Shown: one piece after another, positions 48,201 to 56,345 of the stretch
Numbering within the stretch: position 1 is the first letter of the stretch
Layout of the letters: each line of letters opens with the position of its first letter
Assembly (NCBI GenBank): GCA_022833215.1
Contig: JAIPUZ010000113.1
Span: 28,982-92,981, forward strand
DNA from: Mesorhizobium sp.
GTDB lineage: Bacteria; Pseudomonadota; Alphaproteobacteria; Rhizobiales; Rhizobiaceae
DNA length: 64,000 nt
Direction of reading: 5' to 3'
The notes under the pieces: model-generated
Database searches by the model: none
What the model saw: only the letters and a program-made list of their open reading frames with translations
What the model was told of the DNA's origin: nothing
Program-made: the position numbers and the translations under genes

Positions 48201-50786
48201 GACGACCACGCCACCCGGCTGTCAACGGTAGAGGCGTCCTCGGCGGCCGCGGGGTCGAAGATCACGGACCTGCTCGAGGTGCAATCCCAGCACGCAACCC
48301 GGATCGGGCAGGTGGAGACGGTCGCCGGCGATGCCCGTTCGCGCGTCACGGCGGTGGAAACGACGACCGGCAATCATGCCTCCCGCCTCGGCCGCCTGGA
48401 GACGGACGTGGAGGGGGTGGAAACCAGCATTACCACCCTGCAGGGGACGACGGCCGGGCATGCCCAGCAACTGACGAACCTGCAAACCAGCGTTTCCGGC
48501 CAGGGTTCGCAGATCACGGAACTTCTGGACGTGACCGGCGATCATGCCGAGGCGCTCTCGGATATCTCCGTGGAGCAGGGCACGCAGTCGGGCCGGCTGA
48601 CGACGGTCGAAAATGCGCAGGCCGGGCACGCGACGCGGATCTCCAACGTGGAGGCCGCGTCCAGCTCGAACATTGGCAGGATCACCACCGTCGAGCAGGC
48701 GCAGTCCGATCAGGCGACGCGGCTCACGTCAGTCGAAACCAAGACCGCCACGCACGAGTCCAAGATCAACACGCTGGAGACGACCTCCGGCAATCATGCG
48801 TCTCGCCTGTCCACGGTGGAAACCGCCACCGCCACGGCGTCGAGCAAGATTTCGACGCTGGAGGACGCCACCAGCAGTCATGCCGGCAGGTTGTCCACGG
48901 TCGAGCATACGGCCGACGATGCTGCCTCTCGTGTCCACGTGCTGGAGGCGGCGACGGGCGACTTGGCGATCCGGCAGGCGATGCTCGAAGCCTCCGCCGG
49001 GGAGAGCGATGGCGTGCTCGCGGAGATCCGTACCGTCTCGGGCAGCCAAGCGCAGGCCATCGACCGGCTGCGGTTCCAGTCTGGGCTCGCCACTTCGGCC
49101 ATCGAGGACGTGCGCACCGTCGCTGCCGACCACGCCTCCCGGCTGACTAGCGTCGAGTCAGTGGCGGCTGACGCCAGCTCCGTCGCCAACAACGCGCGGT
49201 CACGCGTCAGTACGCTGGAGACCACCGCAAGCAATCACGCTTCGCGGCTGTCCATCGTGGAGTCCACGCAGGGCACGCAAGGGTCGAGCATCACGTCCCT
49301 GCAGCAGGCGTCCAGCTCGCAGGCGCAGGCAATCTCGCAGATGGGCACTCGCGTCGGCACGGCCGAGTCCAAGATCAGCACGTTGGAGACGACGTCGGGC
49401 AACCACGCTTCGCGCGTCGGTGCCCTGGAGACGTCGGTCGGCGGCAACAGGTCGGCCATCGACCAGCTGGAGGAAACCACCGAGGACGCCGCTCGCATGC
49501 TGGCGATCCTGACCTCGCAGAACGGCGAAGACGACCCGTCGCTGTCAATGTTCCAACGCGATCAGGAAGCCATCACTCAGCGCAACCTCGCCATTGCGCG
49601 CCGGCTGGACGTCGTGACCGGCCGGGTGGCGCAGGCCGAGGCCGACATAACCACGGAAACGCAGGCTCGGTCCGATGGCAATACGGCGCTGGCCCAGCAG
49701 ATCACCGCGGTCCGCTCGACTGCGGAGGATGCCGACGCGCGCGTCACCGATGCGATGAGCACGCTGGCTACCCTTGGCAATTCCGTGAGCGCGATCCGCT
49801 CTCTCGGCGTCGAGGCGCGCGCCGGCGGCCGCTATGCCTTCGCGGGCATCGACATGGTGATCGACGGCTCGGTGGAGCGGCTGGACAGCGTCATGCGCTT
49901 CTCTGCCGACAAGCTCGTTTTCGAGAACGGGCAGGGCCAAGATGTGCAGCTCATGACCTTCCAGAACGGTCAGCTGAAGCTGAACTCCCTTCTGGCCGAG
50001 GATATCAGCACAGCGAAACTCTCGGCCGGGCAGCTGCAGCTTGGTGATGGCGTGGTGGGCGGAAACCTGCGCAGTTCCACCTATGGAACTGGCTCTGGCT
50101 GGCAACTGGAGCCGAACGGCAATGGCCAGATCGGCGGGATCCTCGTCCGCTCGAACTACATGCAGACGTCCAATTTCAACTCCAGCAACGGGGTAGGCTG
50201 GCGCCTGCATGCGAACGGTACGCTCACGCTCCCCAACGCGGCGATCAAGAGCGCCAACATCGACACCCTCAACGGGGATAAGATCCAAGGGAACACCATT
50301 GCCGGCGAGAAGCTGATCGCGGACTCCGTGGCGACGCGGCTGTCCACGAGCGACGTGGCCTACATCAAGACGGCGAACATCGGCTTCCTGCAGGTCGACA
50401 ATGCGCGGCTTGCAAATGGCGCGGTGACCGCCGGCGTGACGCAGGATTTCTATCTTGATTTCGGTCGTTCATCGGGGACCAACGAAGCAGTCGCCTATGT
50501 GAATCTGCCGAACGATGGTGCGGGATTCGCTGTGGCGTCCTTCAAGGTAACCGGGGGTAGTGAGTTCAATGGCAGGTCTTGGTCCGTGTACGTCAATGGC
50601 GTGCTCGTAAGCAGCGGAGTTTTCGACAGCAACTCCGACTCATCGAGCACCCCGCCCACACTGGTATTTTGGGCATCAAACATGAGCGCTGGTCCCTCGA
50701 ACCACGTTCAGTTGGTGTGTGACCGGCCGCTGTCCAGTTCCTATCGGGTAACCGGAACCCTATTCATGAATTCTTGGATGAAATGA
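45231..50786 (+). CDS. Giant tail fibre/central fibre with coiled-coil repeats
   Basis: At 1851 residues it is the longest protein here. The N-terminal ~130 residues (NQGLIAGWRTGESGWGDPMN, FPTDGDRYIVPLDGAG) form a DUF2793-like attachment domain. Then some 1300 residues consist of about 14-residue units of the type TTSGNHASRLSTVE, two heptads each, predicted to form a trimeric coiled coil. A larger block of about 280 residues is repeated three times. The C-terminal part (VEARAGGRYAFAGIDMVIDG, SVERLDSVMRFSADKLVFEN) is like the end of lambda J-type fibres, with a final beta domain likely to bind the receptor. ATGA overlaps on both sides. Confidence 0.85.
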   Translation: MNAKPSPNQGLIAGWRTGESGWGDPMNRNLRTVDAIQHIYVRSATAQTPPPFPTDGDRYIVPLDGAGLWAEHRGKLAVCTEGWWSYYDPRAGWTAFVEDENNRQVFFDGTRWNTRSFRIDYPDESEGLESQLERTQRELEQMTEDLLEQSERIVKESRDRASQTLELSDRLDAEAQERLDQASELHGRIQQEAQRVSAVSDRVQAEVQNRVSAMSQLNRDIMEEMTDRLAEVTNLPDEIIRIANELNEGLEGLYHDIRENAGAIAQEASDREAAVSAIADSLEAEAQERLALAQNVSETLQQHADSISEQAQGIADNAAGLAREILDRESDTEVLGAQIVSVSSSLDGVAMQLSGLISRTEDAESSIVDLDRVTADLASRVSVVETTSGENRSRITSVEETSADHALMLAELQSTAEENESVITSMIEASSSHARWLERLQTVSSDSASSITDLRETTAGNASRLGVVETQAGDALSRVTSVEQTAAGHASRLDTVEVSVGAAESSISELHDVQAGQATRISSVETVAGDAQSRVGVVEQTTAGHASRLTTVEATADDAVGRVRTLETASADHASRLVTVEASALDSASRVVTLEEASADQAMRMVSLEAAAGESDGVLTELRVVQSGHAMALDRLAVRSGTAESVIEDIREVQAGHASRLGTVETNVGGVTSRVSSLETTSAGHATRLENVEVKAGDSASKISTLETASADHAARLVTVERTSGDNSTAVTELQTATESLATRSGIVEADIAGVKSRVSTVEQAGVDYASRLSQLETDGVAASSRITTLEETSEDHASRLSSVESGVGDAGSRVRSLEEATADHGVRLESVETRTGASEALISTLEITTADHASRLSTVEVSAGDAVGRVQSLEEATADQAMRVTTLEAAAGENDGVLTEIRVVQSGHATAIDRLAVRSGSSESAIEDIRDVQAGQATRLGTVETNVGGVASRVSSLETTSAGHAARLTTVETGVGDLRFSVSTLDNVTDDHATRLSTVEASSAAAGSKITDLLEVQSQHATRIGQVETVAGDARSRVTAVETTTGNHASRLGRLETDVEGVETSITTLQGTTAGHAQQLTNLQTSVSGQGSQITELLDVTGDHAEALSDISVEQGTQSGRLTTVENAQAGHATRISNVEAASSSNIGRITTVEQAQSDQATRLTSVETKTATHESKINTLETTSGNHASRLSTVETATATASSKISTLEDATSSHAGRLSTVEHTADDAASRVHVLEAATGDLAIRQAMLEASAGESDGVLAEIRTVSGSQAQAIDRLRFQSGLATSAIEDVRTVAADHASRLTSVESVAADASSVANNARSRVSTLETTASNHASRLSIVESTQGTQGSSITSLQQASSSQAQAISQMGTRVGTAESKISTLETTSGNHASRVGALETSVGGNRSAIDQLEETTEDAARMLAILTSQNGEDDPSLSMFQRDQEAITQRNLAIARRLDVVTGRVAQAEADITTETQARSDGNTALAQQITAVRSTAEDADARVTDAMSTLATLGNSVSAIRSLGVEARAGGRYAFAGIDMVIDGSVERLDSVMRFSADKLVFENGQGQDVQLMTFQNGQLKLNSLLAEDISTAKLSAGQLQLGDGVVGGNLRSSTYGTGSGWQLEPNGNGQIGGILVRSNYMQTSNFNSSNGVGWRLHANGTLTLPNAAIKSANIDTLNGDKIQGNTIAGEKLIADSVATRLSTSDVAYIKTANIGFLQVDNARLANGAVTAGVTQDFYLDFGRSSGTNEAVAYVNLPNDGAGFAVASFKVTGGSEFNGRSWSVYVNGVLVSSGVFDSNSDSSSTPPTLVFWASNMSAGPSNHVQLVCDRPLSSSYRVTGTLFMNSWMK
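47016..49250 (+). repeat. Three long tandem repeats within the fibre gene
   Basis: Blocks beginning at 47016, 47856 and 48945 share the order EAS/EAT-DQAMR, LEA-AGES/ENDGVL, VVQSGHA, IDRLAVRSG, IEDIR and (in the first two) LGTVETNVGGV then RVSSLETTSAGHA. The first interval is 840 bp, exactly 20 of the 14-residue units. Within the blocks the 14-residue unit itself is repeated throughout about 46300-49500. Confidence 0.85.
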
Positions 50787-51175
50787 AAACGAGCGCGTAC
50801 TCTCTGCACCTCGATACTGGTGAGATCGTGTCCGTCATGACTGTGACGGGATCGGCGAACACACGCCGGCGCAGCCGTCGTGCCACATTGGACGCTGGGC
50901 CGTATGCCGGCTATGTCGGCGGCCGGCACGACGGCCGCACGACCTACGTGCTGGGCGAGAAGCCCACGCCGCGCCCTGCCCAGCGCACCAGTCTGGACGG
51001 CTTGACGCTGCGCGATCTGCCGGCGCCCTGCGCCATCATCATCAATGGTCAGGAATATCAGTGCGTCGACACGGTGGCCGAGCTGGATCTGGCGGGCGCT
51101 GCCATGTACCACATTCGGGTCCGCGCCTGGCCGCACATGGATTGGGAGTGCACCGTTGAAAATCCGGCACCATGA
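50783..51175 (+). CDS. Fibre-region protein of unknown function (130 aa)
   Basis: Starts in an ATGA overlap with the giant fibre gene. The N-terminal YSLHLDTGEIVSVMTVTGSA and the later PCAIIINGQEYQCVDTVAEL suggest a small beta protein. Genes at this place often encode fibre-assembly or fibre-cap proteins. The next gene begins within its last 20 bases from a TTG start. Confidence 0.6.
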   Translation: MKTSAYSLHLDTGEIVSVMTVTGSANTRRRSRRATLDAGPYAGYVGGRHDGRTTYVLGEKPTPRPAQRTSLDGLTLRDLPAPCAIIINGQEYQCVDTVAELDLAGAAMYHIRVRAWPHMDWECTVENPAP

Positions 51176-51353
51176 GGATCCTCGGGCGGCGCGCGCGTCG
51201 TCGTATGGGGAGGTGGGCGACCAGCTCGACGCCATCATGAAGATGGCCGACGCGCTCGCCGCGCAGGGCGTGGCCCTGCCGCAGGAGACCCTGGACTGGA
51301 TCGAGCAATGCAAGGGGGTGAAGACCCGCTTCCCGGCTCGTCCACCGTCGTGA
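51156..51353 (+). CDS. XkdW-like small tail protein (65 aa)
   Basis: I take the TTG at 51156 because GGGAG lies six bases upstream and the conserved text begins there. SSYGEVGDQLDAIMKMADAL is a close variant of the YPPIGDQLDALWK-type motif found in small proteins after fibre genes of many phages, usually annotated as XkdW-like or tail-fibre assembly. Function is not known. The TGA stop is part of the next late promoter. Confidence 0.65.
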   Translation: MKIRHHEDPRAARASSYGEVGDQLDAIMKMADALAAQGVALPQETLDWIEQCKGVKTRFPARPPS

Positions 51354-51362
51354 CGATAACCT
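51347..51362 (+). promoter_or_regulatory. Late-type promoter element 12 (GTCGTGAC GA TAACCT)
   Basis: Overlaps the preceding stop. Predicted transcription start near 51369 gives a leader of about 22 bases with AGGAG before ATG 51391. CCTGCTCC and GGAGCAGG form an 8-bp dyad across the start region. Confidence 0.78.
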
Positions 51363-51390
51363 GCTCCGGTATTCTAGGAGCAGGCTAACC

Positions 51391-51690
51391 ATGGCAATGA
51401 CGCCCACCTCTGCAGTCAGGACCACGTCGGGCGATACGTGGACCGACCTGATTTCCGGCCCGGCGATCGTTACGCAGGCCATTTGCGCTAACAACGGGGT
51501 TGGTGACGCTAAGGTATCCCTGCGGTTCATGAAGGGCTCCGCAACGGCCAACCTCGTGCCTGGCGACATCTTGGCGTTTGGAGCGTCCTCTCGGTTTCGT
51601 ATCGGGGCGCTCTCGCTGGCGTCTGGCGACAAGCTGCAGGCCAAGTCGTTTGGGACCGTGGACTGGACTATCTCGGGGACCACGGTATGA
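51391..51690 (+). CDS. Small fibre-region protein (99 aa)
   Basis: First gene of a unit behind late promoter 12. It is beta-rich (AIVTQAICANNGVGDAKVSL) with LVPGDILAFGASSRFRIGAL, like small trimeric fibre-tip or adaptor domains. It overlaps the next gene, a probable receptor-binding protein, by ATGA. The segment 51391-53347 is less GC-rich than the baseplate genes, as usual for exchangeable host-range modules. Confidence 0.65.
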   Translation: MAMTPTSAVRTTSGDTWTDLISGPAIVTQAICANNGVGDAKVSLRFMKGSATANLVPGDILAFGASSRFRIGALSLASGDKLQAKSFGTVDWTISGTTV

Positions 51691-52955
51691 GCCGGGGAAC
51701 GCTACTTGGTCCTGTCTCGACGCTTTCGCGCTGGACCGGCGATGATGAGTTCTTCTTGGATTTCACGCAAGGTGATCTTGTTGATGACCGGTTGCGACTG
51801 GGGCGGTCCAGCTCGGCAACCTATGTTGGCCCGGATGGGTTGCTGAAAATCTCCCAGCCCAACACGCCGCGGTTGCACTATGATCCGGTTTCGCTGGAAA
51901 GCCGGGGCCTTCTGCTGGAGCGGGCCTCGGAGAACTACCTTCCGAATTTCAGTCATGGTGGCGGGACGGCATGGAACACGTCTCATTATCCAGTTGTCCA
52001 AACGGCTGAAACGCGATCTCCAGATGGCTCATTTAATGCCTACAAGCTGGTGAAAAACGCCGGTACTAGTCTGACCAGCACTGGCACCGTAGCCACCGTA
52101 AACAAGGCCGCCGAGAGCGGCAGGTGGACGTTTAGCGTGTTCGCAAAGGGAGCAGAGTACGACATAGTCCGCGTCTACATGAGCGGCGCATCTGTAGATA
52201 CAGTTCGCTATTCAGTTGACGTAGATCTGCTGACTGGGGCGGTTTTCAACGAACGAGTTGCTTCGTTCACGAACACTTCCGTCGCTGTCGCCCGTATGCG
52301 GGATGGCTGGTTCAGGATCGCGATCAGAGCCACCGTAGACGCCCATAATTCGCTCACTTCGAGGATCTACTCCCTGAGTTCCAACCCTAATGTTACCCAA
52401 GGTGACGGGGTGTCTGGAATCTATGTCTATGGCCCTCAGCTTGAAAATCTGCCCGCCGAAACGAGCTACATTCCGACTGAAGATGTGCCGGTTTCGCGCG
52501 CCAGTGAAGGAGCAGAGTTCCCTCTCAGCAACCTGCCCGATCAATTCACTTTCTTTGCCGATTGCAGGTTCTTGAATGACTCACCGTCGAACTGGACCTA
52601 TTCCGCGTCACTGAATAGCGGGAACGTGAATTCATTCTTTGCCCTGACGATTTCATCCAGTACTGGCTTGGACGGGATTCGCGCTCAAGAGGACGGAGGG
52701 CCTCTGCGATCCGTCTATGGGAGCAACGAGATCGAGCGCTTCAAACATGCTGCTTCGTTCAATGGGACCAACATTCGATATGCTTCCCGAGGCAAGTATC
52801 ATGGTGCCACAGGCTCATCCATCGACCTGTCCAAGCTCAGCGTTATGAGCCTGGGAACGGCGGGTCGGGGCGGAACGAGTTCCCTTATTGAAATCTACAG
52901 CGTCGGTCTGTTCCGTGGCTATGTGGGCTCGGTTCGTATCGCGGAGATGGTCTGA
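51687..52955 (+). CDS. Probable receptor-binding fibre/lectin-like protein (422 aa)
   Basis: The N-terminal region (RLRLGRSSSATYVGPDGLLK, then SLESRGLLLERASENYLPNF) is the common start of phage fibre proteins that carry carbohydrate-binding modules. Two beta-sandwich domains follow (WTFSVFAKGAEYDIVRVYMS; FTFFADCRFLNDSPSNWTYS), the second like a concanavalin/LamG fold. This design binds surface sugars. Overlaps on both sides; lower GC than neighbours suggests recent exchange. Confidence 0.72.
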   Translation: MSRGTLLGPVSTLSRWTGDDEFFLDFTQGDLVDDRLRLGRSSSATYVGPDGLLKISQPNTPRLHYDPVSLESRGLLLERASENYLPNFSHGGGTAWNTSHYPVVQTAETRSPDGSFNAYKLVKNAGTSLTSTGTVATVNKAAESGRWTFSVFAKGAEYDIVRVYMSGASVDTVRYSVDVDLLTGAVFNERVASFTNTSVAVARMRDGWFRIAIRATVDAHNSLTSRIYSLSSNPNVTQGDGVSGIYVYGPQLENLPAETSYIPTEDVPVSRASEGAEFPLSNLPDQFTFFADCRFLNDSPSNWTYSASLNSGNVNSFFALTISSSTGLDGIRAQEDGGPLRSVYGSNEIERFKHAASFNGTNIRYASRGKYHGATGSSIDLSKLSVMSLGTAGRGGTSSLIEIYSVGLFRGYVGSVRIAEMV

Positions 52956-53347
52956 TGAAACGGATTGTTCTCGGAATACCGGTTGGCCTGACCTTTGCTG
53001 ACCTGTCTCCTGATCAGCAGCAAGCGCTCGGTGGCGATGGCTTCCAGTGTAAATGCCCGATGACGGGCACCATTGAGCGGGACGGCTACTTCTTGGCAGA
53101 TTGCCTGACGTCGGACGAGGTCGACCACGAGTCCTTCGCCACGTTGGGCATGGACTGGCCCATCGTGGTGGTCTGCACATGGAGTGGATCGGGTGTTTTG
53201 CACGAAGTTGTCCCTGTAGATGGCGACCTGCTTCTGTCTTTCCTCGCCCCGGTGACGATTTTCGACGACGAGGGACAGGTCGTGGAAACCCGCGACCCAG
53301 TGTTGCACGAGCCTTCTCGCTGGAGCGGCTGGCCACCCCTTTTCTGA
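52955..53347 (+). CDS. Hypothetical tail-region protein (130 aa)
   Basis: Shares one base with the receptor-binding gene. It has IPVGLTFADLSPDQQQALGG at the start and ATLGMDWPIVVVCTWSGSGV in the middle, a small alpha/beta domain that I cannot place in a family. It ends 10 bases before the baseplate J gene, which starts with GTG. May be a chaperone or wedge component by position. Confidence 0.55.
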   Translation: MKRIVLGIPVGLTFADLSPDQQQALGGDGFQCKCPMTGTIERDGYFLADCLTSDEVDHESFATLGMDWPIVVVCTWSGSGVLHEVVPVDGDLLLSFLAPVTIFDDEGQVVETRDPVLHEPSRWSGWPPLF

Positions 53348-53357
53348 TGGAGCCGCT

Positions 53358-54455
53358 GTGGCCTTCCAGATCAAGCATTTCACCGACATCGTCGCTTCCG
53401 AGATCAATGCGGCGCGGGCGGCAACCACCAAGCTGACCGACTTCCAGCCGGGCTCCGTGGCGCGCACGATGCTGGAAGCGCCGGCCGTCGAGATCGAAGA
53501 GCTTTACCACCAGTGTTTCATCGGCCTGCGCGAGGCGATCCCGGTCGCCACGTTCCGCAGCTTCGGTTTCAACCGGCTGCCGGCGTCCCGCGCCCGTGGC
53601 TATGTGACCGTGGCGTCCGAGTTCCCGCGGACGCAGGATCTGACGATCCCGGCTGGCACCGAGTTCCGCCGCATCGACGGCTACAAATACACCAGCACGG
53701 CGGACACCATGTGGCCGGCCGGCTCGTCCATGGTCGTGGTCTTCGTCGAGGCCGAGGGCCTGGGCATCGGCGGCAACGCCGCGACGGGCGCGATCAATGC
53801 GTCGCCGTATTTTGCGAATTCGCCGATCACAATCAGCAACCAAGGGATCAACACCGGGCGTGAGGCCGAGAGCGAGGTGGAGCGCGAAGCCCGGTTCGCC
53901 GAGTTCATCGCAGCCCTGTCGCGCGGCACCATCGAGACCTGCCTTTACGCGGCCCGGCAGGCGCAGGTTATCGACGGCAATGGCGTGCAGACCGAGTATG
54001 TGACGCGCTCCGGCAAGGTCGAGAACGCGGGGCACGTCAGGATCTACCTCTATTCCTCGCTCGGGCTGCCCAGCCCGGAGCTGCTGGCGGATGCCCAGCG
54101 CCGGCTTGATGGCTGGCGCGACGAGGTCACCGGCGAAATCACGCCCGGGTTTCGGCCGGCCGGCGTGCGTGTCGATGCCCTGCCGATGGTCGAGCGGGCC
54201 GTGACGCTGTCGATCCGGGTGAGCATGCTTCCGGGCGCCGCGCTGTCCAACGAGGTGCGCCAGCGCATGCGGGATATCTTCTCGTCGGCGGTCGTCACCG
54301 TGCTCCCGGGCGAGACGCTGTTTCTCGGCAACGTGGTCGAAATGCTCCTGCACGTCCCGGGCGTGCGCGCCATCGTGCCGGTGAGCACCGAGAACTACGT
54401 TTGCGCCGAGAATGAAGTCCTGATCCCCGGTTCCTTCTCGGCCTCGGTCCTGTAA
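53358..54455 (+). CDS. Baseplate J-like protein
   Basis: The 365-residue protein begins at a GTG with GGAG 8 bases before. FQPGSVARTMLEAPAVEIEE is the classic start of J proteins, followed by RARGYVTVASEF, TIPAGTEFRR, REAESEVEREARFAEFIAAL and the C-terminal LSIRVSMLPGAALSNEVRQR. J forms the outer wedge of contractile baseplates (T4 gp6 type). One-base overlap with the next gene (TAATG). Confidence 0.93.
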   Translation: MAFQIKHFTDIVASEINAARAATTKLTDFQPGSVARTMLEAPAVEIEELYHQCFIGLREAIPVATFRSFGFNRLPASRARGYVTVASEFPRTQDLTIPAGTEFRRIDGYKYTSTADTMWPAGSSMVVVFVEAEGLGIGGNAATGAINASPYFANSPITISNQGINTGREAESEVEREARFAEFIAALSRGTIETCLYAARQAQVIDGNGVQTEYVTRSGKVENAGHVRIYLYSSLGLPSPELLADAQRRLDGWRDEVTGEITPGFRPAGVRVDALPMVERAVTLSIRVSMLPGAALSNEVRQRMRDIFSSAVVTVLPGETLFLGNVVEMLLHVPGVRAIVPVSTENYVCAENEVLIPGSFSASVL

Positions 54456-55813
54456 TGGCGACGCCTCAGACCACCCTGCAGCGGCTGCTCCGCTACCCGC
54501 ACGGCGTTTTCGACAAGCGCCCGGCGGCGGAGCTGGCGATCCGCATCCGGCACATGGCCGGCTGCCGGTGGCAGGTGGCCGAGGAAGTGCTGACCGTGAC
54601 CGTGGGCGACGACCTCGCTGTGCACACCTACGATCTGGCAGGCCGCACGCTCGTGCAGCTTTCCATGGATCTGGTCGAGGACGGGTTCGAGATTCCCTAC
54701 CTGTCGCCGACGCTGCGCTCGTTGGGCGCGGCCGTGCTGGTCGAGGGGGAGGGCGATCAGGACACGTCGAACGGCGACCATCTGCAGGCGTATACGTCCC
54801 TCCTGTGGGTTGTGCTCAGCGCCTACGCCCGGGAACTGCGCGAGGCCGGCGTCCAGAAGGAGGAAGCCCTCCGGCAGATGGTGATCCCGCAGGCCGAGGG
54901 CTACTGGCTGGACGTCTGGGGCCTGCTCTACGGGATCGGGCGCTTGCCTGGTGAGAACGACGGCGACTATGCGCCGCGCATCCCCGAGGAAGCTTTTCGG
55001 ATCCGGGTGAACGCCCTCGCCATCGAGAAGGCGATCAAGGACATCACCGGCAAGGACGTGCGGATCCTTGAGCCGTGGCGCAACATGTTCCGGCTCAACG
55101 AGTCGGAGCTGTCCGGGATCGACCACCTCTACGACGGTGCGAACTACGGCTATCACCTGATCCAGCCGGTGTCGGAAACCGTCATCAGCTGGGACGACGT
55201 CCTGCCGGTGATCGACCGCAACCGGCCGGCCGGCGTGCTGATACTGAAGCCGCGCATGGAGTGGTCCACGTGGGTGAATGCGAAGCTCGACGGCACCGTG
55301 TGGTCCGGGGGCATGTCGGCCACGGGCGCATACCTCACGGCCTGGCAGAACGCAGCGCTGGGCTGGATGGTTCTCGATCAGGATGACCTGATCCGCAACT
55401 ACCGCAGCGCGACCCTTTCCATTCGCTCGGTCACGAACTCGGTAGGTGTGTCTTGGAAGGAGGCGGGCGGGACGTGGGATCGTCGCAAGTGGCGGGCCGG
55501 CAGTTCGGTCACGGACCTCGCCGGCGAGGTGTTCGCTGGCGCGCAGCAGGTCCGCGCAGCCCTGGTTTCGGTTGGGCCTGACTTCGGCACTTCCTGGCGT
55601 GTCTCGCCACCGTCCACTCGCGGCTATCTCGTCGTGTATGGCCTGCCTGCGGCGTCGCCATTCGGCGGCACGTCCGAGTTCGGCACGGCAATTCCGGCCA
55701 TGCTGGACGGCTCGGCGTGGGCCGCCGGCATGGCGCTGGCAAAGCGCTGGTCGGAAGGCGGGACGTGGTCGGGCGATGCACGCTGGGCTGGTGGACCCAC
55801 GCCGATGGATTGA
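54455..55813 (+). CDS. Baseplate protein after J (gpI/wedge-like)
   Basis: A 452-residue protein in the place where gpI/gp7-type wedge proteins are found. The helical stretch LWVVLSAYARELREAGVQKE, then AEGYWLDVWGLLYGIGRLPG and YAPRIPEEAFRIRVNALAIE, matches the pattern of YmfQ/gpI-like tail proteins, followed by a long C-terminal beta extension rich in Gly/Trp with WSGGMSATGAYLTAW repeats. Its exact family is not certain. Ends just before late promoter 13. Confidence 0.72.
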   Translation: MATPQTTLQRLLRYPHGVFDKRPAAELAIRIRHMAGCRWQVAEEVLTVTVGDDLAVHTYDLAGRTLVQLSMDLVEDGFEIPYLSPTLRSLGAAVLVEGEGDQDTSNGDHLQAYTSLLWVVLSAYARELREAGVQKEEALRQMVIPQAEGYWLDVWGLLYGIGRLPGENDGDYAPRIPEEAFRIRVNALAIEKAIKDITGKDVRILEPWRNMFRLNESELSGIDHLYDGANYGYHLIQPVSETVISWDDVLPVIDRNRPAGVLILKPRMEWSTWVNAKLDGTVWSGGMSATGAYLTAWQNAALGWMVLDQDDLIRNYRSATLSIRSVTNSVGVSWKEAGGTWDRRKWRAGSSVTDLAGEVFAGAQQVRAALVSVGPDFGTSWRVSPPSTRGYLVVYGLPAASPFGGTSEFGTAIPAMLDGSAWAAGMALAKRWSEGGTWSGDARWAGGPTPMD

Positions 55814-55817
55814 ATTG

Positions 55818-55833
55818 GTCGTGACGCCACAAT
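55818..55833 (+). promoter_or_regulatory. Late-type promoter element 13 (GTCGTGAC GC CACAAT)
   Basis: Predicted start at A55840 gives a 15-base leader beginning with AGGAGG, so the Shine-Dalgarno would be the very 5' end of the mRNA. ATCCTC-ACAG-GAGGAT is a 6-bp dyad. Confidence 0.78.
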
Positions 55834-55854
55834 CCTCACAGGAGGATAGATCGA

Positions 55855-56337
55855 ATGGCGATCCTGACCAATTCCGGCCGCTCGGCCGTTGCCGAAATCC
55901 TGAAGGACCAGCCCATCCACATGGCGTGGGGTTCCGGCGTGGCTGCGTGGGACACAGAGTCCGTGCCCGAACCGCTGACGGCGGTGGCGCTCGAAAACGA
56001 GATCGGCCGGCGCGTGGCGACGCAGGTGCAGTACTGCACGCCCAGCTCGTCCGGCGAGATCGAGGTGCCGAACGGTAAATTCGCCATCTCTGCGGAGCCG
56101 ACCAACTTCCTGTTCATGCGCTTCACCTTCGCGTTCTTGGACGCGCCCTCAGCCACCATCCGTGAGCTGGGCGTGTTCGTTGGGACGACGATCCGATCGT
56201 CGGTGCCTTCGAGCCAGCAATACTTCGTTCCTGCGGACGTCCAGACGCCCGGGCGCCTGCTGCTGCTTGAGCGCATCCCGAAACTCGACCGCTCGCCGGA
56301 TATCCGCCAGCAGTTCGAGTTCGTCGTCCAGTTCTAA
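55855..56337 (+). CDS. Baseplate/fibre-attachment protein (160 aa)
   Basis: First gene behind late promoter 13, with AGGAGG nine bases before ATG. The sequence TNSGRSAVAEILKDQPIHMA, WGSGVAAWDTESVPEPLTAV, and FAFLDAPSATIRELGVFVGT is a recurring phage pattern for proteins that link fibres to the baseplate. It precedes the DUF4815-like gene by 8 bases. Function by position and pattern only. Confidence 0.65.
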   Translation: MAILTNSGRSAVAEILKDQPIHMAWGSGVAAWDTESVPEPLTAVALENEIGRRVATQVQYCTPSSSGEIEVPNGKFAISAEPTNFLFMRFTFAFLDAPSATIRELGVFVGTTIRSSVPSSQQYFVPADVQTPGRLLLLERIPKLDRSPDIRQQFEFVVQF

Positions 56338-56345
56338 GGATCGAC

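Noticed and set aside
46300-49500. Regular repeats in the fibre gene considered as a CRISPR array
   Set aside because: Repeats are in frame, degenerate at DNA level, and translate into heptad coiled coil; there are no identical repeats with unique spacers.
49611-49618. Perfect GTCGTGAC inside the giant fibre gene
   Set aside because: The bases that follow (CGGCCGGG) have no YANNMT box and no gene starts nearby, so it is a chance match within coding sequence.
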